Shown: piece by piece, positions 1 through 8,124 of the stretch
Layout: every line of letters begins with the position of its first letter
Position numbering within the stretch: the first letter of the stretch is position 1
NCBI GenBank assembly: GCA_963843465.1
Contig: CAWJKP010000002.1
Span: 310,001 to 374,000 of the forward strand
Source: CAWJKP01 sp963843465
Lineage (GTDB): Bacteria > Planctomycetota > Planctomycetia > Pirellulales > Thermoguttaceae
Reading direction: 5' to 3'
Length of the DNA: 64,000 nucleotides
Program-made: the position numbers and the translations under genes
The notes under the pieces: generated by a model
What the model was told of the DNA's origin: nothing
The model's database searches: none
The model's input: the letters and a program-made list of their open reading frames with translations, nothing else

Positions 1-1937
1 AGCAGGCGGACCAGGTAGACGCCGATTTCGTCCGTGTCGGGATAACGGAACTCCTTCAGCCGCTGCCCCTTCTCATCCACCAACTTGAAGCGGTTGACCG
101 TGCCGGACGGAGGCTGGATTTCGACGCTGGCGGACCGCAGCTTCTCGTCCAGCGGGACCACCAGCGGCAAGCCAGCCAGGGCCGTATGCAGGGTCTGCTC
201 GGCGCCGGCGAACTGGAAGGTCATGCGGGCCAACAGCGGCAGGAACAGGGGCCGTAGGGGGAAGTTGCTCCAGCCCACGTGCCCGCTCGTGCCCAGCATC
301 ACCACGTTGCCCCGTCCCACCTGCCGCTGGACCAACAGCGGCTCGCCGCCGTCGAGCCGGGCCAAGACGGCCAGGCCGGCCTGCTTGGCGTCGATGCGGA
401 CGTGCTTGTAGACCAGCACCGACTGGTAGAGCGAGGGCGGATCGTTGAGCTGCCGCAGGGCGGGGTGCTTCTCGTCGAGGTAGGTGATGTTCCAACTGTC
501 CCTGCCCTGGGCAGGGTCGGCCGCGCGGACGCCCAAAAGCTTTGCCGGCAGGAGCTGCCGCTTGGACTCTTCGTTCATGCGGTTGTACTCGTCCGGGTTG
601 ACGTTCTCGCCGCAGATCCAGACCAGGTTCCCGCCGGCCTCGACGTAGCTCCGCAGCCGCTCGGCCACGTCCGCGCCCGGGGCCTTGAGGTTCACGCAGA
701 AGACGGCCGTGTAGTCGGACAAGGGCTCGCGGCCCAACTCGGAAACGACGATCGGCGCGGCCTTGATGGCCCAGCTTCCGCCCTTGGCGGGCATCAGGGC
801 CCGCTCGACGTAGAACGTGTCGTCGAGATAGGCGACGTCGTGCTTTTCGGACTTGACGATGGCCACGGGGATCCCCTGGCTGGTCTGGACGGTGAAGAAG
901 CGGCGGTCGTCGTACTTCGAGCCGTCGTCGCCCACCAGGCGGACCTCGCCGCGGTGCAGTCCGCCCCGCTTGACGATGAAGGCGAACTCGTAGCTCACCT
1001 TGCCGGTCCTGGCGATCTTCAGGTCGGGGCTGCTGGCCTCCTTGACGCCGTCGATGTAGAGCTCCACGTGGCGCTCTTGGTCGACGGTGGACGTGTTGAG
1101 CAGCTCGGCCACGGCCTTCATGGGAATCCCGGCCACAGGGACCGAAGCCTCGACCTCGACCTTGGTGACCGCCACGTTGGGCTTGGGCGTGCGGTTGCAG
1201 TCGATGATCACCACGGGAATGTCGCGGATTTTCTTCTCGTCCTCGGAGAGTTGCTCGTCGGAATTGGCCTTGCCCGGAACGCCACGGAGGGCGTTCCCTA
1301 CAGGCTCGTCGCTTGCACGGAGCCCGTCCCAGGAGAGGAGTTGCTGATCGGTGACCACGAAGATGGTCTTGTTGGGGGCGTCGGACTTCAGCAGCACCCG
1401 CCGGGCGTCGGCGATCTTGGCGGCCAGGTCGGCCCGCATGTAGCTCACGTTCACCTGGTTGAGGATCGCTCGGGCGTTGTCCTGGGTGGCTTCCAGCTTG
1501 GCCTGGCCGGGGAGTTTCGGCCCGCCGGTCACCCAGAGGGCCACCTGGTCCTCGCTTTTGAGGGTGTCGAGGACCTGGCGGGTGGCGTCGCGGGCGGTCT
1601 CGAACCGCACCTTGCCCTGGTCGATCATCCCCATGCTGGCGGAGTTGTCGAGGACCACGGCCACGGCGGTCGCGGCCCCGCCGAACAGCGCGCGGAGATT
1701 GGTCACCGCCGGCCGGGACAGTCCCAGGGCGATCAACAGCAGCACCGCCACCCGCAGCAGCATCAGGAACAGGTCCTGGATCTTGCGGCGGCGGCGGGTC
1801 TTCTGCACGGCGACCCGCAGGAAGCGCAGCGTGCTGTAGGGCAGGTCCTTGGCCCGCTGGCGGCTGATCATGTGCAGGACCACGGGGATCAGGCCCGCCA
1901 GGGCGGCGGCGAGAAACAGGGGGACGGCGAAGGTCAT
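1..1937 (-). CDS. BatA-like membrane protein with VWA domain (3' end outside window)
   Basis: Inner-membrane protein of the Bat/aerotolerance type, which usually works with a MoxR ATPase and a DUF58 protein. The frame is open from an ATG at 1937 to the window edge, about 645 codons. Residues 2-22 form the first membrane segment of the N-terminal BatA domain and residues 56-73 a second. The VWA metal site is DNSAS at residues 97-101 (D97, S99, S101). Further downstream the chain reads as a long extracytoplasmic region. The ATG overlaps the TGA of the DUF58 gene by 4 nt (ATGA), so translation is probably coupled. Residues about 214-221 are encoded by a palindromic repeat (1276-1297) that appears to be an in-frame insertion. 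Family is clear; the exact role is inferred from context. Confidence 0.85.
   Translation of the reverse strand, partial: MTFAVPLFLAAALAGLIPVVLHMISRQRAKDLPYSTLRFLRVAVQKTRRRRKIQDLFLMLLRVAVLLLIALGLSRPAVTNLRALFGGAATAVAVVLDNSASMGMIDQGKVRFETARDATRQVLDTLKSEDQVALWVTGGPKLPGQAKLEATQDNARAILNQVNVSYMRADLAAKIADARRVLLKSDAPNKTIFVVTDQQLLSWDGLRASDEPVGNALRGVPGKANSDEQLSEDEKKIRDIPVVIIDCNRTPKPNVAVTKVEVEASVPVAGIPMKAVAELLNTSTVDQERHVELYIDGVKEASSPDLKIARTGKVSYEFAFIVKRGGLHRGEVRLVGDDGSKYDDRRFFTVQTSQGIPVAIVKSEKHDVAYLDDTFYVERALMPAKGGSWAIKAAPIVVSELGREPLSDYTAVFCVNLKAPGADVAERLRSYVEAGGNLVWICGENVNPDEYNRMNEESKRQLLPAKLLGVRAADPAQGRDSWNITYLDEKHPALRQLNDPPSLYQSVLVYKHVRIDAKQAGLAVLARLDGGEPLLVQRQVGRGNVVMLGTSGHVGWSNFPLRPLFLPLLARMTFQFAGAEQTLHTALAGLPLVVPLDEKLRSASVEIQPPSGTVNRFKLVDEKGQRLKEFRYPDTDEIGVYLVRL
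1276..1297. repeat. Palindromic repeat inside the BatA-like gene
   Basis: Perfect 8-bp stem GGAACGCC / GGCGTTCC with a 6-nt loop at 1284-1289. A sister copy with the same stem lies between genes at 6271-6292. Here the element is read through in frame and adds a short Gly/Pro/Arg-rich peptide. Confidence 0.85.
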
Positions 1938-2842
1938 GGACGGTTGCGCTTGGCGATGTAGCGGGAGAGCATGAAATCGTAGGGGACGGTGGTGTCGGTC
2001 ACCACGAAGTCGATCTGGCTTTCGGCGCAGGCCCGGCGGTAGCTTTCGATGAAGGCGTTGATCTGCTCCCGGTAGGCGTCGCGGACGTAGGCCGGATCGA
2101 TCTGCAGCTTCTCGTGGGTCTCCATGTCGTGGAAGGCGATCACCTCGCGGAAGGGGAACTCGATCTCCGCCTTGTCGAAGATCTGGAAGACGATCACCTC
2201 GTGCTTGCGGTGGCGGAAGTGGTGCAGGGCCCGCATCACCTCGTCCGGATCGTCGTAAAGATCGCTCACCAGCACGATCAGGCAGCGCTTCTTGAAGCGG
2301 TTGGCCAGCTTGTGCAGGGTCTCCGCGATGTCGGTCTCCTGGCTCGGCTGGAGCGACTCCAGTTGCCGCATCATTTCGTTGAAGTGCCGCGGCGAGCTGC
2401 GGGCGGGCATGTCCAGGCGGATCTCGGTGTCGAAGGTGCAGAGGCCCACCGAGTCCTGCTGGCGGGTCATCAGGTAGGAGAGGATCGCCGTGAGATAGCA
2501 GGCGTAGTCGAGCTTGGTGATCTTCGCCGCGTGGCGGTAGCCCATCGAGGCGCTGATGTCCAGGAGGATCTGCACCCGCATGTTCGTCTCTTCTTCGTAC
2601 TGCTTGATGTAGAGGCGATCGGTGCGGGCCAGCATCTTGTAGTCCAGGTGGCGGGGATCGTCGCCGGCCGTGTACTCGCGGTGTTCGGCGAACTCCACGC
2701 TGAAGCCCTTATAGGGACTGGCGTGCATGCCGGAGATGGCTCCCTCGACCACGCCCCGGGCGACCACGGCGAGGTTCTTCACCCGGGCCAAGGCCGCGGG
2801 CTCGAGGTAGCGATATCCGGTTTGACGCTCGTTGGCAGGCAT
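1934..2842 (-). CDS. DUF58 domain-containing protein
   Basis: DUF58 proteins (YeaD family) accompany MoxR ATPases and VWA membrane proteins in Bat-type operons; the molecular role is not established. The product is 302 aa with no membrane segment. The DUF58 signature GDDPRHLDYKMLART is at residues 60-74, followed by a VWA-like metal site DISAS at 95-99. The ATG at 2842 was chosen because it lies 5 nt after the TAA of the upstream VWA gene; an in-frame ATG at 2881 would overlap that gene. The stop overlaps the next start as ATGA. Length and motif agree with the family. Confidence 0.9.
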   Translation of the reverse strand: MPANERQTGYRYLEPAALARVKNLAVVARGVVEGAISGMHASPYKGFSVEFAEHREYTAGDDPRHLDYKMLARTDRLYIKQYEEETNMRVQILLDISASMGYRHAAKITKLDYACYLTAILSYLMTRQQDSVGLCTFDTEIRLDMPARSSPRHFNEMMRQLESLQPSQETDIAETLHKLANRFKKRCLIVLVSDLYDDPDEVMRALHHFRHRKHEVIVFQIFDKAEIEFPFREVIAFHDMETHEKLQIDPAYVRDAYREQINAFIESYRRACAESQIDFVVTDTTVPYDFMLSRYIAKRNRP

Positions 2843-2847
2843 AGTCG

Positions 2848-5109
2848 TTAGCGCAACTGGAATCTCCGCCGCAGGATCCACTCGCCGGTCAAGACGCCGA
2901 CGAACAGCAGCCAGAACAGCGGGGGCGAGAAGAGCGGCCTTTCGAAGCGTTCGGTCTTCTTCCGCTGCGAGCGGTCGAGTTGTTCCATGAGGTGGTTGGC
3001 CGTGCTGATGGGAACGTAGCGCCCGCCGGTGGCCGCGGCGATCTTGGCCAGCGTTTTCTCGTCCACGTCGAGCTTCTCGAACTCCATGTTCGGCCGGCCG
3101 ACGTCGACCACCAGCTTCTCGGCCTTGATCGGCTGGGCGTCTTTGGCCGCCGACATGCGGGCCTCGACGACGATCTCGTAGGCGCCGGCCGTCTCGGGCT
3201 TGAAGCTGCCCTTGTAATGGCCGCCGGGGCCGGGGTCGTCGGGCAGCTCGGCCTGGTCGGGGCGCCCGCCCGGTCCGCGGATCTTGGCCACGACCTTGGC
3301 CTTGTCGGTGGCCTCGCCCTGCTCGTCGCGGACGATGGCCGAGATCTCCACGGGCTCATCCGGGTCGTAGTAGGCCTTGTCGGTCGATGCGGAGACGCTG
3401 GCCTTGGCGCTGACGGCCGTGGACCGCCCGGCGAGGAAGCGGACGATCTGCCCCCAGAACTGCAGGAACGGCGACTTGCGGTCCATCGCCCGGGGTCCCT
3501 GCTGCCAGTTGCGGGTGGTGTCGCCGGTGAAGACCATCGACCAGCCTTTGCCGACCCGTTGGACGGCGATCAACGGCGAGCCGCCGGCCTCGGGCGGCGC
3601 CACCGCCAGGATCGCGGCGCTGGCGCGTGGCGCGAGGATCCGCGTGCAGCCGTTGAGGTTCGGCAGCCCGCCGATCTTGGCAGCTCCGGTCTTGGTGGGG
3701 AAGAAGCCGGCGATGTTGGTGAAGATCGGGTGGTGGACCCCCTCCGGCGTCAACAGCGGCAGGAAAGGCTCGGTGTTCTGGCCGATGTCGCGGCTGCCGA
3801 GCTGCACGGGCAGGATCTCGCCCAAGGGCGTTCCCGCGTAGCCGCCCGGGCCGAGACTGTGATAGCCGCCCAGCATCACCAGGCCGCCGCCGTTGCGGAC
3901 CCGCTCGGCGATCAGTTGCTGCTGTTGGGGCTTGATGTAGCTGCTGTCGATGTCGCCGAGGATGAAGACGTCGAACTTGTTGATCGACTCGGCGTCGGTG
4001 GGGATGGCCGTGAAGTTGGCCCCCTCGGTCATGTTCGTCCGCTTGAGGAAGTGGTTGGGCCGGGTCTGCACCAGCGAGCAGAACTGGAGGTCCGGGTCCT
4101 TGGAGAGGAAGCGGTCGACCAGGGCTCCGTATTCCGCGCGCAGCGTCCCCTCCAGGTACAAGACGCGCATTCCCGGCTCGACCACCAGCGAGACGGCCGT
4201 TCGCTGGTTGTTCTCCTTGATCTTCTCCTCGGGCAGCGGCGGGACGCGGACCTTGTAGACGTGCCGGCCCTTCTGCGTGGGACGGAACTCGAAGCCCACC
4301 TCCTGGTTTCCCTCAACGTCGTCCAGCGTGAGCTCCTTGGTTTCGATGGGCTTGTCGTCTTCTTCCAGGACCACCTGGACCACGCGGCCGCCCAGCCCCA
4401 CGGCGTCGACCAGGGCCACGATCTGGGCCTTGTTGTCGACCATCATGCGGTCCGGGCAGTTGATGCCCGTGACCATGATGTCGCGATAGTTGATGTCGCT
4501 CTTGAGGCTCGCGCCGACCCCCACCGCGTGGATCACCTTGCCCTTGGTGGCGGCGATCTCGGCGGGCTTCTGAATCGAGTTGTCGATGCCGTCGGAAAAG
4601 AGGATCATCGCCTCCAGGTCGAGATCGGCCGAGAGGCTCGATCCCAGCTCGATCGCCCGGCCGATGGCCGTGGCCTTGCCGTCGGGGACCAGCGCGGCCA
4701 GGTCCTTGACGTCGTCCAGCCGGCGAGGCTTCTCGGCAAAAGCCACGATCTGGATGTCGAAGTCCTTCTTGTAGTCGCTCGACCACTGCTCGATGAGCTT
4801 GCGGGCCTGGTTGAAGCGGGTCACCTTGGTGGCGTCGTCGGCGATGCTCATCGAGGCCGAGTTGTCCAGCAGGAAGATCACCGCCCGCTTGGTCTGGAGG
4901 TCCCTCTGGTAACTGAAGACCGGACGGAACAACAGCAGCACGATGATCACGATGGCAAGGATCCGCAGCAGCAACAAGGTCTGCCACTGGCCCCGCGGCA
5001 GCGCGCGGAAGGTGTGGAAATAGAAGATCGAGACCAGCAGGATCGACACGGCCAGGACGAGCAGCATCGTGCCCAGCCTGTGGCCTTGTTCAAGCGTAAT
5101 ATCAAACAC
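2848..5109 (-). CDS. VWA domain membrane protein with glutamine-amidotransferase-like region
   Basis: Planctomycete-type large membrane protein, 753 aa, first in the Bat-like operon with the DUF58 and BatA-like genes. Membrane segments lie at about residues 13-31 and 43-61, and a third near the C terminus (about 730-748) is followed by an Arg-rich cytoplasmic tail. The VWA metal site is DNSAS at 82-86. The middle (about 375-430) resembles the class I glutamine-amidotransferase-like fold seen in these proteins (Gly-rich GGGLVMLGGYHS), with no catalytic triad I could identify. Immunoglobulin-like beta segments follow. The start is a GTG whose only purine-rich ribosome-binding candidate is one arm of the hairpin at 5120-5140. 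Confidence 0.85.
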   Translation of the reverse strand: MFDITLEQGHRLGTMLLVLAVSILLVSIFYFHTFRALPRGQWQTLLLLRILAIVIIVLLLFRPVFSYQRDLQTKRAVIFLLDNSASMSIADDATKVTRFNQARKLIEQWSSDYKKDFDIQIVAFAEKPRRLDDVKDLAALVPDGKATAIGRAIELGSSLSADLDLEAMILFSDGIDNSIQKPAEIAATKGKVIHAVGVGASLKSDINYRDIMVTGINCPDRMMVDNKAQIVALVDAVGLGGRVVQVVLEEDDKPIETKELTLDDVEGNQEVGFEFRPTQKGRHVYKVRVPPLPEEKIKENNQRTAVSLVVEPGMRVLYLEGTLRAEYGALVDRFLSKDPDLQFCSLVQTRPNHFLKRTNMTEGANFTAIPTDAESINKFDVFILGDIDSSYIKPQQQQLIAERVRNGGGLVMLGGYHSLGPGGYAGTPLGEILPVQLGSRDIGQNTEPFLPLLTPEGVHHPIFTNIAGFFPTKTGAAKIGGLPNLNGCTRILAPRASAAILAVAPPEAGGSPLIAVQRVGKGWSMVFTGDTTRNWQQGPRAMDRKSPFLQFWGQIVRFLAGRSTAVSAKASVSASTDKAYYDPDEPVEISAIVRDEQGEATDKAKVVAKIRGPGGRPDQAELPDDPGPGGHYKGSFKPETAGAYEIVVEARMSAAKDAQPIKAEKLVVDVGRPNMEFEKLDVDEKTLAKIAAATGGRYVPISTANHLMEQLDRSQRKKTERFERPLFSPPLFWLLFVGVLTGEWILRRRFQLR

Positions 5110-5119
5110 GGCTCTCGCC

Positions 5120-5140
5120 CCCTCTCCCTTCGGGAGAGGG
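5120..5140. promoter_or_regulatory. Hairpin over the ribosome-binding region of the VWA gene
   Basis: Perfect 9-bp stem CCCTCTCCC / GGGAGAGGG with a 3-nt loop, ending 10 nt before the GTG start at 5109. On the minus-strand transcript the proximal arm carries the GGGAGAGGG that would serve as Shine-Dalgarno sequence. It may be a dispersed repeat: the core recurs at 37647-37663. Confidence 0.45.
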
Positions 5141-5178
5141 TTGGGGTCAAGGAATTATGGGGGACGAAGCATTCTCGG

Positions 5179-5272
5179 TTGTACTCCTCACGCTCCGCGT
5201 GAGGATCGGCCTCCCGTTGTACTCCTCACGCTCCGCGTGAGGATCGGCCTCACGCGGAGCGTGAGGAGTACA
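5179..5272. repeat. Tandem plus inverted palindromic repeat
   Basis: A 35-nt unit is repeated exactly (5179-5213 and 5217-5251). The second copy runs into its own reverse complement, giving perfect 25-bp arms (5218-5242 and 5248-5272) around a 5-nt loop. It fills most of the space between the secreted hypothetical gene and the VWA gene and could fold into a strong hairpin after the 5290 stop. Confidence 0.9.
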
Positions 5273-5289
5273 GAGGCGGCAACACCTCC

Positions 5290-6012
5290 CTACTGCTCTT
5301 CGCTGGTCTCCGCGTCGGACTGCTTCGCCGGCTTGGCGCGGGCAGCCGCGGAGCCCTTGCCCGACGGTTGATGGGCGGCCTTCTTGCGACCTTCTTCCAG
5401 GGCCTCCTTTCCCAGCTTAATCAGCTTGACGTACTTCATCGACTTCAATTCCGCGCCGAAATCCGCCTTGTCCCTCTTGTGCAGGACCAGCCGGACCGGC
5501 TCGGAGTTGTCGGCACGGTTGGCCAGGGGTTCGCCTGCCTTGAAAACAATGGGCTCGACGAAGAACACTTCCGCCATCTCGCCGGTGACCGTCTTGCCGT
5601 CCTTCAAGGTGAGGGTGTGGAGGTATTGCCGGCAAGGGTAAGAGCGGCCGGTGTACAACTTTTCGTCGTTGGCCAACTCCTTGAATCGAAACTCCTTCTC
5701 CATCCACTCCTTGGCTATCTTGGCCTGAATCTGGGTAATGACCCGCAAGGGCAAGTCTCGCTGCCGCTCCATTTTCTGGTCGTAGATCTCCACTCGCTTG
5801 TCGCGGGTCATGTAGATATTTCCCACGAAGATCCGCCCGTCCGACATTTCGATATAGCCGGGGATTGCGTCGTCGCGTCCCGTCTTGATCTGCCCGAACG
5901 GGTTCAGCGCCGGCGGCTCTTCGGCCGCAGCGATCCTGGTTCCGCAGGCCAGCAGCAGACTTGCCAGCGCGTAGCCGGCCCGAAGTACGAGCCAGCGGAG
6001 GGGAGTAGCCAC
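5290..6012 (-). CDS. Secreted hypothetical protein
   Basis: A 240-aa protein I do not recognise. The start is GTG at 6012, chosen because a perfect AGGAGG sits 6 nt upstream; a longer frame from 6075 lacks such a site. The N terminus is a signal peptide (hydrophobic run ending near AACGTRIAAA, about residues 12-31). The mature part contains a charged region with short beta-strand-like segments (DGRIFVGNIYMTRDKRVEIY) of a kind found in small RNA- or cell-wall-associated beta-barrel domains, but no catalytic motif. The C terminus is Lys/Ala-rich. It lies upstream of the VWA operon on the same strand, 180 nt apart, separated by repeats, so co-transcription is uncertain. Confidence 0.75.
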   Translation of the reverse strand: MATPLRWLVLRAGYALASLLLACGTRIAAAEEPPALNPFGQIKTGRDDAIPGYIEMSDGRIFVGNIYMTRDKRVEIYDQKMERQRDLPLRVITQIQAKIAKEWMEKEFRFKELANDEKLYTGRSYPCRQYLHTLTLKDGKTVTGEMAEVFFVEPIVFKAGEPLANRADNSEPVRLVLHKRDKADFGAELKSMKYVKLIKLGKEALEEGRKKAAHQPSGKGSAAARAKPAKQSDAETSEEQ

Positions 6013-6131
6013 GATTTGCCTCCTTTCAGCAAGACACGAAAACGACCGATTACCCGCGCATCGATCCGACGCCATGCCTCTCTATTAAGTTGTAATCGAA
6101 ACCGCTTCGGATTGCACGGGGGGAGCACCTG

Positions 6132-6267
6132 ATGACTTTTGACGAGCAAAACGAGTAATAATCCGGCGGCTCGGTTGGAGTTCCGCCTTTAGGCGGCCCT
6201 CGCCGCACGCCGGCTAAAGCCGGAACTCCAACTTCGCACATTACCCGTTTTGTTCGTCAAAGTTCAT
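6132..6267. mobile_element. MITE-like nested inverted repeat
   Basis: Outer arms of 28 nt (6132-6159 and 6240-6267) match as inverted repeats with four mismatches. Inner arms of 12-13 nt (6174-6186 and 6220-6232) begin GTTGGAGTTCCG. Each inner arm is followed by its own small palindrome (CCGCCTTTAGGCGG and CCGGCTAAAGCCGG). No coding capacity. The layout is that of a non-autonomous element or cruciform repeat; no target-site duplication could be assigned. Confidence 0.6.
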
Positions 6268-6270
6268 TAG

Positions 6271-6292
6271 GGAACGCCCTCCGCGGCGTTCC
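6271..6292. repeat. Palindromic repeat, sister of 1276-1297
   Basis: Stem GGAACGCC / GGCGTTCC with 6-nt loop CTCCGC; differs from the in-gene copy only in the loop. It lies 3 nt from the MITE-like element and downstream of the MFS gene stop. Confidence 0.85.
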
Positions 6293-6366
6293 GGGGCCGA
6301 CGGAAGACGTGCAGTGGGACCTAGCCCGTATTATTCACGGCCGTGGATGACCCGGGTTAGCCCACC

Positions 6367-7848
6367 CTACTCGGGCAGGGGCCTGCCCTTGGTCTCGGGG
6401 GCGAACCAGATCACCACCATCCCGACCAGGTAGATCAGGGTCACCGTGGCCGCGGCGTGGGCGTAATCGCCGTGAAAGAATCCGACGATTTGACCCATTT
6501 TGACGGCCGCCGCCGCGGCCAACACCCGGCCGAAATTGAAGCTCAGTCCTTGGCCGGTGGCCCGAACCCGGGTGGGGAAGATTTCGGGAAGGTACAGCGG
6601 AAGCCAGCCGTAGAAGGCGGCCGTTACGCCGCCGGCAAAGAACGCCATGACCATGAACTCGGCACTGGACGTGTCGTGGTAGCGATAGAGATACTGGCAG
6701 ACCGCCAGGGAGACCACGCACAATCCAAAGTAGACCGGGCGGCGCCCCCAGATCCCCCCGAGCACCGGGGCGATGAAGCAGCCGATGATCGCCCCAAGGG
6801 CCAGAAAAATCTGCACGATGGCCTTGGAACGGGAAGCCTCTCCGTTGATTTGCCTCCATAGGACCGCGTTTTCCGGCCGCTCTGCGGGAAGCAACCCCTT
6901 TGCCAACTTCAGCCGCTCGTCAGGCGTTTGCGCCCGCTCCAGTTGCTTCCGCTGATCCGCCGGCAGATGCTGCTTGACAAGCTCCATCTGTTTCATCTGA
7001 TCGACCCAAGTGGGGGTCCACCCGGAAACCGCCGCCCAGGTGCCGATCAGCGCAACGGACGAGAACACGATGGCCAAGAGCGTGCTCTTCAGGAGCTTGC
7101 CGGAGAAGATCTCGCGAAGCGGCTTGGAGGCGCCTCGCTTGACGGATTCCTTCCATCGCTCCGACTCGGGAACGAAGAAGCTTACCAGCAATGCCAGGAC
7201 GGCTGGCGTGGCGCCCACGAGCGTGATCCACCGCCAGGACTCGATCGACCGCCAGGACCCCATCCACCGCCAGGACTCCATCCACCGCCAAGGCTCCGCG
7301 GTGGGCCGCCCTATCATGGCCACCAAGGCGATGAACAGGAAGCCGAAGTTCGACGCCGCACCGATCGCCCCCGCCAGTTTGGGCCGGTGTTTCTCCGGCC
7401 AGCATTCCATCACCAGGGAAACGGCCAGGGCCCATTCGCCGCCCATCCCCAGTGCGGCCAGGTAGCACAAGACGCCCAGGTGTAGCGGCGTCCGGGCCAA
7501 CGCGCACGCTCCGGTCAGCAGGGAGTAGACCGTGATGCTGATCACCATCGAGCGGACGCGGCCGATCTTGTCACCCAGCCAGCCGAAGACAATCCCGCCG
7601 GTGGCCGCGCCGAGCAGGAACGCCCCCACGATGTAGCCGTTGTAGGCGCCCACCTGGCTGTCGTTCGTGACGCCCATGCTGTTCAACGCGGGCCGCACCA
7701 CCTGGGGGAAGAGCCCCATCTCCACGCCGTCAAACATCCAGCCCAGGAAGCACGCCGCCAAAACCAACCACTGGGAGAATGCCAGACCCTTCTTCTCGAC
7801 CGGCAGCGGGCTGGCGGCCGCGTTGGCGCGGGCGGCTTCGGTGCTCAT
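6367..7848 (-). CDS. MFS transporter
   Basis: Major facilitator superfamily permease, 493 aa, probably a proton-coupled symporter for an organic acid or sugar; the substrate cannot be read from the sequence. Twelve hydrophobic segments are visible. The MFS signature between helices 2 and 3 is present as GWLGDKIGR (near residue 90). The loop before helix 6 has an unusual Trp/Arg/Ser/Met-rich stretch made by four copies of an 18-bp unit (7225-7296). The cytoplasmic centre is long and charged (about residues 270-330). The ATG at 7848 follows the purine stretch GGGAAGAGAA. It is divergent from psd, with a 100-bp palindromic element in the shared upstream region. Confidence 0.9.
   Translation of the reverse strand: MSTEAARANAAASPLPVEKKGLAFSQWLVLAACFLGWMFDGVEMGLFPQVVRPALNSMGVTNDSQVGAYNGYIVGAFLLGAATGGIVFGWLGDKIGRVRSMVISITVYSLLTGACALARTPLHLGVLCYLAALGMGGEWALAVSLVMECWPEKHRPKLAGAIGAASNFGFLFIALVAMIGRPTAEPWRWMESWRWMGSWRSIESWRWITLVGATPAVLALLVSFFVPESERWKESVKRGASKPLREIFSGKLLKSTLLAIVFSSVALIGTWAAVSGWTPTWVDQMKQMELVKQHLPADQRKQLERAQTPDERLKLAKGLLPAERPENAVLWRQINGEASRSKAIVQIFLALGAIIGCFIAPVLGGIWGRRPVYFGLCVVSLAVCQYLYRYHDTSSAEFMVMAFFAGGVTAAFYGWLPLYLPEIFPTRVRATGQGLSFNFGRVLAAAAAVKMGQIVGFFHGDYAHAAATVTLIYLVGMVVIWFAPETKGRPLPE
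7225..7296. repeat. 18-bp minisatellite, four copies, inside the MFS gene
   Basis: Units at 7225-7242, 7243-7260, 7261-7278 and 7279-7296 share the core CACCGCCAGGACTC with a few substitutions. Eighteen bp equals six codons, so each copy adds a six-residue Trp/Arg-containing unit such as RWMESW without shifting the frame. Confidence 0.9.
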
Positions 7849-7940
7849 GGATTCTCTTCCCTTCGTGGCAGGTGCATGCCAAATAGGCGCAAAATCGCAC
7901 TATATCGCACCGGCGGAACGCCTGCAAGTCGTGGCCTACG

Positions 7941-8040
7941 CGTAGGGTGGGACCAGCTCGCGTGAGCGAGTGCCGGCCCACCGGTTCTGCCAAAACATGG
8001 TGGGCCGGCAGCCGCCAAGGCGGCCTTGTCCCACCCTACG
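7941..8040. repeat. 100-bp nested palindromic element between MFS and psd
   Basis: Outer arms of 13 bp (7941-7953 and 8028-8040, CGTAGGGTGGGAC and its complement) and inner arms of 11 bp (7972-7982 and 7999-8009). Two small hairpins lie between the arms (GCTCGCGTGAGC and GCCGCCAAGGCGGC). The architecture resembles 6132-6267. It occupies the divergent promoter region. Confidence 0.8.
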
Positions 8041-8124
8041 ATCCTGTGGGGAACTCGCTCAACCTACCGTATGGAGTGTCAGCGGACGATGAGATACAAT
8101 AGCCGGGTTCCAGGAGGTTGCGTC

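Noticed and set aside
279..1961. Long plus-strand open frame opposite the BatA-like gene
   Set aside because: High GC leaves the antisense frame open; product is His/Gly/Val-rich without a fold, while the minus strand encodes a clear VWA protein. The same reasoning removes other long antisense frames (2980-5202, 18930-20861, 28628-30622, 51028-53016, 54612-56162).
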